Notes: generated from the sequence alone by a model not told the origin. Shown: positions 1-9,624, counted from the stretch's first letter. The stretch: DNA of 17,053 nucleotides from Gloeophyllum trabeum ATCC 11539 (GCF_000344685.1 NW_006920431.1:141038-158090), one strand, 5' to 3'. Numbers and translations are program-made.

Positions 1-123
1 CTGGGTGAGATCATGGACCAGTGCCATGTAATGCTTCTGGCAGGTGATGCTGAGCGAGAAGCAAGACGTCTTGAGCATCGCGGCTACTTCAGGCCATTTC
101 CAATTCCTGATATAGAGGGGTAG
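1..123 (+). CDS. 3' end of a small helical hypothetical protein (partial)
   Basis: The first 40 codons of frame 1 are open and end in TAG at 121-123. The start lies outside the window, and this may be only the last exon. The visible protein is a charged helical segment with the pattern EI-(x)n-LL-x-GD-x-EREA-x2-L-x2-RG-x2-RP. The same pattern ends the next gene (513-1032), so the two are paralogues in tandem on the same strand. No known domain is recognised and no function can be given. Confidence that it is coding rests mainly on the shared pattern, because an open frame of this length alone would be weak evidence. Confidence 0.55.
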   Translation: MGEIMDQCHVMLLAGDAEREARRLEHRGYFRPFPIPDIEG

Positions 124-512
124 CTGTATGTACTTCCCATCGCTCTGTGCCTGGACGCTGTACTCGCCGTAGTTTTACGCTACGAGAGCTTTAAGGCGCC
201 CGCGCGCATTCTGTTCCCACAAGGGGCTGCGCCGTAATATTACGGCCCAAGACCTGCACTCGGTGTAAGAGTTGAGACAGTCCCTTGCCACAGCCCGCAG
301 ACAGGATGTGCAGATCACATGACTGTCGGCAACAGATGGGGAAGATCGCCGTAAGTCAAGACCGGCACTGGCACGGGGACGGCCTGGAGGAAACCTCATG
401 GTCAGCGAAAGCAAGTAACATAAAAGGAAAGGAGGCAAAATGAGGGAGGAGTGTAGCTGTCCTGATCTCGACGCGCAATATGACAACCCCCACAACTGAG
501 AGAGGCAGTGAC
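124..512. other. Spacer between the two small paralogues
   Basis: No convincing gene is seen. The stretch holds one exact 16-bp palindrome (GCCGTAATATTACGGC, 231-246) and one degenerate copy (CCGTAGTTTTACGC, 167-180). It presumably carries the 3' end of the first small gene and the promoter of the second. Confidence 0.5.
167..246. repeat. Palindrome pair CCGTAA-NN-TTACGG, one degenerate
   Basis: An exact copy lies at 232-245, extended by flanking G and C to a 16-bp palindrome. A decayed copy lies at 167-180. Both are intergenic, just downstream of the partial gene at 1-123. Confidence 0.85.
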
Positions 513-1032
513 ATGCCCAAGTCTGCGAGTGTCACAAGCCAGGTTTGTCTGCTGAGTTTCGTTGCCTAGGCGTAGGGGCTGACTGCAGCAAACGGGCCAG
601 ATGCCGGGTCTTGTCAATGGGATGGGTGAGCGTACTGGCTGCTGTGGTCACCATGATAAATACTTACGCCTGCCGGCAGTGATTGTGGAGACTTCGGTCC
701 TGAGGGAGCGAGCGACGCGCCTGATCGAGGCAATGAGACAAGAGGACTCGTTGTTGGAAGAGGCCATTCAGGGAATATGGAGTGAGCTTGCAGCGCTCAG
801 AGAGCTCTGTGATCGCCGGATGCCGGCATGGAGGGAGAAGCTGAATACGATGAATGCCATCGTCGAAGGCCACTTCAAAGGAGAGAGGATCTTAACGGAA
901 GGGGCGGATGTGTGGGTGATGCAGGAGATCACAGAGCAGTATCGGCTACTGTTGCTCATTGGAGACGTTGAGCGAGAGGCGTATCTGCTGCAGCAGCGCG
1001 GCCACGCTCGACCACATCTGACTCAGCTGTAG
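513..1032 (+). CDS. Small helical hypothetical protein, paralogue of the upstream partial gene
   Basis: Proposed model: exons 513-542, 589-625 and 680-1032, with introns 543-588 (46 nt) and 626-679 (54 nt). It gives 139 residues and ends in TAG. The second intron has a good GTGAGC donor and GGCAG acceptor. The first has a weak GTTTGT donor and a branch site close to the acceptor, so translation may instead start at the in-frame ATG at 601. The protein is almost wholly helical and charged: a leucine-rich stretch in the middle is followed by a C-terminal block (EITEQ, LLLLIGDVEREA, LLQQRG, ARP) that matches the tail of the gene ending at 123. There is no signal peptide and no obvious membrane segment. 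The family is not recognised. A 24-bp tandem duplication lies over the stop codon. Confidence 0.55.
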
Positions 1033-1061
1033 ATACAACATCTGACTCAGCTGTAGATACA
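1014..1061. repeat. Two-copy 24-bp direct tandem repeat across the stop codon
   Basis: Units 1014-1037 and 1038-1061 are identical. The first unit contains the last codons and the TAG (1030-1032) of the small gene. The second repeats them in the 3' untranslated region. Confidence 0.95.
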
Positions 1062-1094
1062 AGAGAGGATGGACGGTGTTCACTATGCACGCTT

Positions 1095-1166
1095 GCCGTA
1101 AATTTACGGCTATGACTGTTCTGTGGATGGCAATGAATGCGTCCCTCTGAGCCGTATTACTACGGC
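1095..1166. repeat. Palindromes GCCGTAAATTTACGGC and a degenerate copy
   Basis: A 16-bp palindrome lies at 1095-1110. A related element with altered centre (GCCGTATTACTACGGC) lies at 1151-1166. Both are intergenic. Confidence 0.85.
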
Positions 1167-1898
1167 GTGACACTGAAGTGCAGCAAGGAACCCAAGTGTT
1201 TGTGCAATGCATGGCTGAGAATGCCACATGCGCGTGGCATACTCTTCAGTGAGCCACAGTATGTCGCAATAGAGCACGTCAATACATCCAACTGGCCAAC
1301 GGATGCCAGAGACTGTGTTTCTAAGTGTGAGCTTGCTTACGTAAGCACTGAGAGGTGGGGTTGCCAAACCTAACTTCATTCATATGCGAGACCATCATGC
1401 CATTACAAGTCAATGTGGATGTCAGACCTGCGATGGGTTATGTGGTTTACTTATTGCCACTTGGTTTATTCACCTCCCACTGAATTGGTGGTCAAATGAG
1501 CAGTATGCTGCTATGTCATGTTCTTTGAGAGACTGTCTTATCTGCAGAGATGAGGATCAGGGGAGGACTAGTGACTAGCAATGCCAGTGATGATATAGCC
1601 ACCAGTGCTGCAGCTATGAGCTGAAGGTACACATATCATTCATATGGTGAGAATGGATGTCCCAATCTGTGACAAGAGAATCTGCAATGGCCAGCTCTGT
1701 TGATTGGCCGAATACTCTATAACCAACCAGTCAAGCTCGGCTTACCAGCATGGGGCAGAGATGCCCATACATGTGCAGTCACTCTGGTGACAGACCTGGG
1801 TCCAGAATTGAGTCCACTGAACACATTCTGCAAGACCTGGGAACAGGAAATCTCCTCGGTTGTATCCGAAATGCGACAAAATTTCTAATCCGTGTGCT

Positions 1899-1918
1899 TT
1901 AACCCTACCCTACCCTAG
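1899..1918. repeat. Short interstitial telomere-like tract
   Basis: The plus strand reads TTAACCCTACCCTACCCTAG: C-strand telomere-like units, mostly 5-nt CCCTA and not the 6-nt unit of the terminal telomere. The orientation is opposite to the telomere at the right end. At 20 bp it could be chance or a scar. Confidence 0.5.
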
Positions 1919-2348
1919 CTGTGCAACCCAACAGGCCCTAAGCCATTCTTCACTAGGGCAGAAGTCTGCAACAAACACAAACAAACTCTGCTTGCGGTGT
2001 GACAGGGTCCAAGACAGACAGGGCCCAGCTATCGGTTGCTACATAGCATTAAATATCCTCACATTGCGCCTGGAAAGGTTTCAAAACTGATCATACCTTT
2101 TTTACATGCCTTACCTGTCAAACAGCATGTCATGAAATGCAATAATTTGAGCTGCATGAATGCAAGGTTGGTGTGCATGTTGCACCAGCTGTGCCAAACA
2201 ACAGGACAACATGTCGTGCTGCACGGTGTTATGATTTGCGAGCAAATCCCCTTGCATGCACATGACTAGCATATACCATGATCGGCGTGGCAACGGCTTA
2301 CGTAATGCAGAGCGAGGACGCGGTAGCTCAGAGAGTTGGCACAGCGCG

Positions 2349-2498
2349 CCGTAATTTTACGGTTGTGTAGCCTCATGAGAGATCGAGCGGCGCATACTTG
2401 CGAGCTGTATCACCGTAACATTACGGCCTGTCCACATCCTAGAAGTCGTGTAAAGATGACAGTGCCACGTCGGAACTTGATGATCCGTAATCTTACGA
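2349..2498. repeat. Palindrome cluster at the left flank of the large gene pair
   Basis: Exact copies CCGTAATTTTACGG (2349-2362) and CCGTAACATTACGG (2413-2426), plus a near copy CCGTAATCTTACGA (2485-2498). Spacings are 64 and 72 bp. The cluster lies about 230-380 bp beyond the stop codon of the minus-strand gene. Confidence 0.9.
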
Positions 2499-2730
2499 CG
2501 TATCCGTACAGCAACAGCGAAAAGTGTATCATTCCAGGCGACAGGAGATAACACAAAGCATTATTTGGAGAGAGACGGTAGAGGGATGATGTGGGCTGTA
2601 CAATACGAGGATTGGATTATCATGACGGCGTCATGCAGTACAATAATGCGAGTATCAGGCGAGAAGCAAACAGAGACCACGGTGCGTGATGCGGAAGGAA
2701 CCAGACATGATGCTTACAATCCCCCTTACC
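2499..2730. other. Presumed 3' untranslated/flanking region of the minus-strand gene
   Basis: No gene is seen. Read on the minus strand, a donor-like GTAAGG begins two bases after the TGA stop, so a 3' untranslated intron is possible but not demonstrated. Confidence 0.35.
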
Positions 2731-5700
2731 TCAACGGGCGCGACCCTTGCCTTTCGACGAGCCCGCCTCCGGTTGGGCGGATGTCGCCCTAGTCGCGGAG
2801 CGCGTCGACGGTCTCGCGTACTGGCCGAGCGTATGCCCCGCAGTCTGCGGCGCAATCGAGCGCTGTCTAGACGCAGACCGTGTCCTCAAGGCAGTCGCTG
2901 GACGCTCTGGAGGAGCGGGAGTCACAGATGTCGCCGGAGGAAGGGAGGAGTGACGTTGCCCTGCCTCGTGCCGAGTGGGCTGCTGCTCAGGCTCGATCTC
3001 GTCGGGAGGGAAGTAAGGTATTTCGTCCTCCGGAAGGTCTTGAAGAGGGCGCTGCTGGTTAAAGGCGGGACGGTGAGCGTGCGCGCGCGAGGGCTGTGAG
3101 GAGGGTGGTGACGCTTCCTGATGGGGAGGTAGCGGGGGGGGTGACGACGACGGAGGGCGAGGCTGTTGCTCGCCGGCCGTGAGCTCGTCGGCTGAAGAGG
3201 ACGCTGCAGGGATGGTTAGTGGCTTGCAGACGGAAGGACGGGCAAAACAATGCGTGTGCGGACCTTGTGTCGCGCTAGCGAGGCCAAAGTAATCGTATTT
3301 GGGTGCCTGAGAGCGTGGACGGGAAGCCAGCCACGACTCAGCGACGGGGGGCACCCGCGAAGCAGTCGCGGTGGCCACGGAGCCACCGCCCGTAGCTGCC
3401 CTTGACGATGACGAGCGCTGTCCGGGAGGGAGTAGTGCTTTATAGAGGGTTGGCGAGCGAGGGTCAAGCTGTGCCGCAGGTGATGCGGCAGAAGACGCAC
3501 CACTGAAGTCGCGGGAGCTCGATTGGATGCTCTCTAGGGAAGGATACGCCAGTGAGTGATGTGAGTGCTGGGGTGGCAGTCACGCACCCTGCGTCGAGAA
3601 GCCTTGTGATGACCAGCCACCAAACGAGTCTTGGGACAGTCGGATACCCCCTCGGGCTTGAGAGAGGTTTGGCACGTCCGAGATCTGCGACAGCGCGGCT
3701 CCAGGTTCCAGCTGCGAAGACTCCGGGAACTCAGACAGCTGCGAGGCGAGAGCAGGCGATTGCGCCTGTGACGTCTCGGGCACAATGTCTGACGGCGAAG
3801 GTCAGCTGGGCCAAGGGAAGGACAACCAAACCTACCTTGAGAGGGCTCGACGAGGTTGCGCCGGGACGCAGTCGTTGCGGCATCCGCGACATCTGTCATG
3901 AGACACGGCGATGAGTATTTGGACCGTAATATTACGGTGTCCTTACCTCCAGTCAAGTCGATAGGATCTGGATGAGAGATTAATGTTGTGGACTGCCGTA
4001 AAGTTACGGCTTTACTCACTGGCTTGAGATGAAATGATATGTGACGCTAGGAGAGACGTTATAATGGAACGCCGTAAATGTACGGCGAGAGAAGTGGTGA
4101 CGTACCAATACGCCAGTCGCGATCTGAGTCCAGGGCCAGTAGTCAGCGGGAGCCGTAAAGTTACGGCGGTAAGACTCACCTGCGCCACTCAAGAGGCTTG
4201 GATCATCCACAAGCTCTTTCTTGATCGCGAGACCGGCTCGGTCGTCTGCGACAGCAGTGTTGACGATGTCCTCGGGGCGGCGCGACATTGGCATGTCCTG
4301 CATTGAGCTCGGCCTCGCCGTATGGTCCTCATCAGAAGAGTCGCCCGCGGCTGCGTTGCTGAGAGGTGCGTAGGCCGACGTCTGACCCACTCTGAGCCGA
4401 GGCAAGTCGACAACGAGCATGTCAGAGGCTGGACGCTCTTGGGAGTGATCGCGACGAGACAACGCGAAGGGTTCGAGGGAGGCACGCTGGCCCTTACTGT
4501 GCTTGCCGTACGCGCGCTTGGGAACGGGCCTCCTGGGCAAGGCCGACTCTCGCTCGTCATCCGAGGACTGCGCGTCGATGTTTCGGGCCTTCTTCCTGTG
4601 ATGGCGCGGACTCTTGCCACTGCTTCGGGACTCGTTCGTGCTCGAGCGACCTCTCTTCAGCTGCTGAGCAGCAGCAGACGGTCCTGCTGCACCTGGCGAG
4701 GGCTCGCGCATAACGACGTCCTGGATGTCGTCGTCGTCGCCGGTCGCGGGGCCTGCTTCCCGGTCCTCCTCGACGTCCTCCCCTTCTGTCTGATCTTGCT
4801 CGGGTAGTGCCCGACCCTTACCTTTGTCGGTCTTCCCTGTCGCAGCGCGGTTGCGTGTCTTCTCGCCGCCGTCGTGCGTGTCCTTGCCCTTTCGCTGGCG
4901 AAGAGTCTTGCGGCGATCGTCGCGGACGGCCGCGTTGCTGTCATCTTCCGAGTCGAGGCCGGGTCCGGTGACGGGAATGTACTCCTGATTGTCTACATCC
5001 GATTGGGTCGGCTCATCGTCGTCCGCGGCCTTCGATGTTCCGGATAGACCAGCCTGGAAGCCAATCTCGGGGCAGTCGGGAACGAAGGGGAGCATCGCAG
5101 CGGTATGCGACTGCACCCAGACTCTCTATGTAGATACAAGATAGTGTAATGTTGGTAATGAGAAAGATGTGTTAGACGCGACACATACCTTGAGCCAAGA
5201 TGCGGTGTGACCCGCGAGCGCCATATTCATGCCCGTGGCCTTAGCGCGTTTCGTGAAGTCGGGGACTGACCACAGCAAAGGACATCTTTCGAGGTCATGA
5301 CGGAGCTTCAGCCATGCCTTCTGAATGTCCTCGTACTTTCGATCGTCGTTGGAGAAGACGACCCTCGTGCGGGGGGGAAGTTTGAATGCGGGGTCGACGA
5401 GATTCGTGGGGAACGGGACAGACGGCAGGCAGTCGGGCCAGAACCAGCCGGGAATGATCGAAGTGAGAATGTTGTGCATGCCGAGACGAAGGAATCGAAA
5501 TGCCTGTTGTGCGAAGAGAGTGCGCCTATAAGAGAGGTTGGAGGCACGCACCAGAGCTATCTCCATGAGCTGCGTGAATAACTTCTTGCCCGCGAGCTTG
5601 GAGGTGGGACGATAAGCCGTCTGGTAAGCGATGGCGAGGGCGGGTGTGGTGCGAACGGCATTCTTGACGCCATCGACGAGGTCGTCGAAGAGGGCGTCCA

Positions 5701-8203
5701 TGACCGTGCGACTGTGAGCCTTTTCAAAGACAGGCGCAAGGTGGCCGATGTACTCTGAGATAATGTTGCGATCGACCTCGGGGAGTTCCTTGAGACGCTC
5801 GTTCCGGGCAGCCTTTTGAAAGCTCTTCAAGATTGCGACGGAGTGGGGCTTGACGATGCTTTGGATGGCAACGAGGAGGTTGCTTCGGTGTATAAGTAAG
5901 AATTGCATAAACTAAGTGGTATGTGTCAGATCGCGTCAGCAGAGTAAAGGAAGGCACTGCACCTGGCGCACGCCGTCGTCGGTGACGTTCCGAGCTTTGA
6001 GGAAGTAAATCATAGCATATGAAGGGTCGCGGGCGGAGTTGTCGTTGCTCCCAGCCGTGACCGTCTCATCCCAGAACATATTGTCGAGTTCGTTAATGAT
6101 CTACAAAGCAGAGTTAGAGCACTGTAGCGAGACACGAGACATGTACCGTAAAATTACGGCTTAGCTACGATAAGACTGAGGCGACGATAGCCCGCGCCGC
6201 TTATCGTAACCCAATGCTGCAGCCCGCGTCGCCGTAACATTACGGTGCGAGGGACAACGTCTCACTATGTGTGGTGGTCCGAGCGCCGTAAAAGTACGGC
6301 AACGCTAACTAGAAATGAGATGTTTACTTACCTCGGTAACTGCGAGAGCGAGGGGATCGAACGCTGCGGCGACGTCCTGCTGAAGAGAGGAGCACCATAA
6401 GGGAAGGAAAGGGCGATCGTCGTGGTCACCGCCGCAGACAAATCGGAGGCGCTCCGCGAAGAAGCCATATGTGCGCTCGCCGGACCTCATCGATGCCGGA
6501 TCTCCCGTTGGCGCGGACTTCATGCGATCGGGGAGCTTCCCGATGATGTCCTCGATGTACAACTTCTGTGAGGTCTTGACGGCCTCATAGTCCTCGTCTT
6601 GCGGGTCCGCGAACGTCCACCAGTACTTCTGAAAGTGGGGGCGGATATGCTTCACGTAAGCGTCGTCGATGATGTCGAGGATGTCGTTTGTGATTACATA
6701 GTGATTGACGGTGCGGTTGCTGCGACGAATCTTCTGCTTGAACGTGGCGACAGCGGCTTCGGTGACTGCGAGTCTCTCCTCGTCCTCATCGGTTCTCCTC
6801 TTCTTCTGCTTGAGGCGGCGGACGGTGGCCATCTGAAGGATGTGCTGAGGGTCCGAGTTCCACTCCACGTCGCAGCATAGGTCGTCGAGCATGACGACGG
6901 CCTGCTCGAGGGCAGTGATATAGAACTATGGCATGGAAGGAGGAGATTGTGAGCGCCTCTTGGTACGAATATGAAGGCTGATACTGCTCACCCCGCTACC
7001 GGCGATGGCGACGTCGGGTTTCTGCGCGACCATGCAGTTAGCGTTGAGCCACAGGAAATCGAGAGACTTCGTATGGAGGTACGCGGGATAAAGCGAGAGG
7101 GCGAGGGTGGGCTTCATGAGAAGGGGCGAGTTGAACGTTCGTCGGAAACGTGCGTCATTGCGAAATTGATAATTCATGCGATCGCGAAGATCATCCTGGG
7201 TCTTATTGAGCCTCTTTGCGTCGGCCATAAGCTTGAGGAGGGTGATGGCGGCCTCGTTGGCTGTCTCGGCCTGCTCAGAGAACTTGCGGTTCGACGCCAA
7301 TGTGACCTGCTGCACTGTGCTATTCCAGTACTCTGCGAGGCAAGTATATAGTGAGCGAGCAGTGAAGCAGCTGCCATGACACTTACTCTTCTCATATATG
7401 ACCACTGGCCATGCAGCCAACTCCTCCTGTCGCATCTTCCAGCCCGCGAGCCTCGCCTCTGCTTTCGCAACCTGCTCTTTGGTCGCCTTATTCTTTGCTT
7501 TGGAGCCTTCCTGAGCACTGTTGATAATCTCGATGCAGTCGTTGATAAGCTCTGCGAGCCATGCGCGCGCGAGACGAAGGGCCAGTTGACGATGGTTACC
7601 TCCACCGGGGAAGGCCACCTTCTTGAAGCGGGCGAGGGGCAGGTGATCGAGCGGGTTCTTCACCGCATTGGAGGGGTAGCGCTGAGCGAGACCGCTCGGA
7701 CGACGAATGAAGTCGTGGGCGTAGTCAACCTAAGCGATGTCTTAGCATACCATATGGTTATTGTATAGATATGTCGGACGTACACCCTCCGTCAAGCCCG
7801 CGTCTTCCGCGGTGGTGACGCCGACCGGCCACAGTTTGCCCGGATGCGCAATTTCTATGTCATCGGGGCTGTCAATGAGGATCGGCACGACGTGTTCCTC
7901 CCCCGGAGCGATGCCCGCCGCCACGAGCTCCTCCGCGATCTGCTGCACGACGACTTCATTAGCGCTGCGCGGATTGATCGTACCATACTCGAGGAGTCCG
8001 TCAGTAATGTCTGCCTTCCCGAAGCCGACGAGACTGTTGTTTTGAACGGTCCGGATGTTCGAGAGGTCATTGATGAATTGCTCTGAGAGCTGGAAAGCAA
8101 ATTGAGTATCTGCGAGACATGAGATGAAGGGACGCACCGGGCCGTCGAGGTCCTTCAGTCTCTTTGGGACCTTGGTGGTCTTGTTGGATGCTTTCGGTGC
8201 CAT
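2731..8203 (-). CDS. Large ParB/sulfiredoxin-like domain protein with disordered SQ/TQ-rich C-terminus
   Basis: Thirteen-exon model, all junctions in frame: 8203-7784, 7729-7387, 7332-6992, 6925-6332, 6100-5963, 5911-5189, 5125-4180, 4123-4106, 4046-4020, 3967-3947, 3892-3836, 3788-3588, 3533-2731; 4632 nt, 1543 residues, TGA stop. The ATG has a good context (AAATGGC). Residues about 74-254 resemble the ParB/sulfiredoxin fold: INPRS (76-80), an AEEL..GI helix, VVPILI (105-110), then GGGNHR (182-187) followed by a helix, and WPVVIY (247-252). The classical ParB arginine pair is GNHR here, nearer sulfiredoxin-type members; activity is unknown. The middle (about 255-850) is helical and unrecognised. 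Residues about 854-1168 are charged and disordered with basic NLS-like runs (HHRKKAR) and a sumoylation-type IKKE (about 1154). An SQ/TQ cluster follows (1181-1276), then a proline-rich tail ending in basic residues. A further in-frame intron at 8137-8090 is possible and would remove 16 residues. Nuclear location is inferred. Confidence 0.8.
3893..4179 (-). other. Four successive short introns separated by microexons, each intron with one palindrome
   Basis: Introns 4179-4124 (56 nt), 4105-4047 (59), 4019-3968 (52) and 3946-3893 (54) separate exons of 18, 27 and 21 nt. Donors are GTGAGT, GTACGT, GTGAGT and GTAAGG; acceptors are CAG, TAG, CAG and CAG. All four interrupt codons after the first base. 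Each holds one palindrome 9-20 nt from its donor: 4153-4166, 4072-4085 (one-base variant, CCGTAAATGTACGG), 3996-4009 and 3924-3937. Because every microexon is a multiple of three, the whole interval could also be one 287-nt intron with four palindromes. I prefer the four-intron reading because each intron has the usual size and good sites. Confidence 0.6.
6101..6331 (-). other. Long intron (231 nt) with three palindromes
   Basis: Donor GTAAGT at 6331 and acceptor TTTGTAG ending at 6101 join exons 4 and 5 of the minus-strand gene between codons. The intron is about four times the usual length here. It contains CCGTAAAATTACGG (6146-6159), CCGTAACATTACGG (6232-6245) and a one-base variant, CCGTAAAAGTACGG (6286-6299). 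Confidence 0.8.
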
Positions 8204-8460
8204 TTCGATGTATCGATTGCTTGAGAAGTCGGGACTTGCTTAGATTCCTGAGTTACAAGTGTATCTCGCACTCGTTCAGAGGAGGTGAGAGCGACGATGA
8301 AGGGAAGGGCGCGAGCACCGTGACCCTGTCGTCGCTCGACTACCATGAGGCAACCTCGAGGCGTTGCGGCGATCGCCGAGAGATTTATCGATCTAAGCCT
8401 GCAGGTCAACCCATCGGTTTCTCGATTGACAGTCCATATATCTGTTGGCAATGCAGAGGT

Positions 8461-8548
8461 CCGTAACATTACGGTCGCGCCGTAACATTACGGTATTATC
8501 GTAACATTACGCTTGCACCGTAACATTACGGTCGCGCCGCAATGTCAC
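8461..8548. repeat. Tandem array of palindromes with exact 19-bp period (iteron-like)
   Basis: Units start at 8461, 8480, 8499 and 8518, with a decayed fifth at 8537. Units 1, 2 and 4 contain the exact CCGTAACATTACGG. Unit 3 is TCGTAACATTACGC. The 5-nt spacers are TCGCG, TATTA, TTGCA and TCGCG, so units 1 and 4 are identical 19-mers. The array lies in the shared promoter region. Confidence 0.95.
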
Positions 8549-8582
8549 TCTGTGCCTCAGTGGCCTGCGTTACCCATACGCA

Positions 8583-8642
8583 CCGTAATGTTACGGTACA
8601 CATGAGCGCCGTAGGTTCGTAACACGCACCGTAATGTTACGG
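8583..8642. repeat. Palindrome pair in a 46-bp spaced direct repeat
   Basis: CCGTAATGTTACGG occurs at 8583-8596 and 8629-8642. The flanks are shared too: CGCA before each, and a GGTAC then TGAG-GC context after each. This indicates duplication of a segment longer than the palindrome itself. Confidence 0.9.
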
Positions 8643-9560
8643 TACCTTTGAGTGCGGTGGACCACACTATCACCTGACGTCTCCCGCACTCCAGCCTGCC
8701 GCGATGTATCTCAGGCAAGGGGATCGACGCAGTCGACCCCCAGCATAGTATCACGCTGATATCCATCCCTAACCTGGCTCACACGAGGCAAGGGGGAGTA
8801 CCGAGCTCATATTAGAGGGGTCTCGAGCCCAACATGCATCCCTGACAACCACAGTTGTACCCCAGTCCCTATTGTACATACCCCGCTGCCGTCCCTCATC
8901 ACACACCAGCGTGCGCCGTCTCTTCATCGCGCTCACTTTCAGCGTCGCGCGCACTCAGACACTCTTGAGCTACCTCCAGCAGTAGCTGCTCGAGGGCACG
9001 CTGACGACGACGACCAGCGAGGAGTTGTGTGCCCCTACTAACCTGAGCGACCTGTGCAACATTATGTTCGAGTCGCGCTATGCATCATGGCTCCCAGATT
9101 CTTACTGGGAGATGCGAGATCGGATCCCTCTGCTCCTGGACTTTGAATGAGCAATCTGCAGCGTCAACTTGACGAACTCCAATAACCGCATCAGGCAGAC
9201 TAGCATCTTGGGTTACTTGCATACACTCCGTTCTCAACTCGCCCGAATGCCTGGCTACGCCTATCCCTGAGTTCCTCCTGTTCAGTCGCTGTCCATGACC
9301 CTACGCAACATCCCATGTAATCCAGAGACTAGCATTTATCTCGAAATGCTTACTGCCGGCCCAGGGCCTTGAACACAGACAGATTGCTCGCTCATCGGCA
9401 TCTGTTTCTCCTCCTTCTGCTTTGTTTCCGGAGACTCCACGGCCTGTGGCTCTGGTGTGGTCATGATGAGGAGTTCAATAGTGTACGGTCGATGGGCATA
9501 TCGTGGCTCCAGTCGCTGTCGATTGCCGGCCGGCGACACGCCGACGTCCGGAAAAGCCCG

Positions 9561-9624
9561 CCGTAACTTTACAGTCTTCGCCTCCGCGGCGATGGCTCGC
9601 ACATTCGGGACCGTAACATTACGG
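9561..9624. repeat. Palindrome pair upstream of the plus-strand gene
   Basis: An exact CCGTAACATTACGG lies at 9611-9624. A degenerate CCGTAACTTTACAG lies at 9561-9574, 50 bp before it. Confidence 0.85.

Larger units (their letters stand above)
1062..2340. other. Non-coding, relatively AT-rich stretch with scattered palindromes
   Basis: Only short open frames without codon or domain signals are seen. One exact palindrome lies at 1096-1109 (16 bp with flanks, 1095-1110) and a degenerate one at 1151-1166. A telomere-like tract lies at 1899-1918. Base composition from about 1380 to 2290 is visibly poorer in GC than the genes, which would fit old, decayed subtelomeric DNA or a dead transposon, but nothing identifiable remains. 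Confidence 0.5.

Noticed and set aside
2323..2340. String resembling the A box of a tRNA gene (TAGCTCAG...GTTGG)
   Set aside because: No matching D-stem, no B box at the right distance and no acceptor-stem pairing, so it is not a tRNA gene.
2686..3099. Long plus-strand open frames opposite the last exon of the minus-strand gene
   Set aside because: Shadow of a GC-rich proline/serine-coding exon; the minus-strand frame is continuous with the upstream exons.
4322..4807. 161-codon plus-strand open frame
   Set aside because: Antisense shadow of exon 7 of the minus-strand gene.
8090..8137. Possible 48-nt in-frame intron (GTGCGT...TTTCCAG) in exon 1 of the ParB-like gene
   Set aside because: The signals are acceptable and the joined protein reads well, but the frame is open through it and nothing in the sequence decides. 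I kept it as exon and noted the alternative.
8461..8531. Regular repeats with spacers, CRISPR-like at first sight
   Set aside because: The 14-bp palindromes have only 5-nt spacers and lie in a fungal chromosome. This is an iteron-like array, not CRISPR.
9336..9602. 88-codon minus-strand open frame in the promoter region
   Set aside because: Low-complexity, with no recognisable features, and it includes a degenerate palindrome, which elsewhere is always non-coding.
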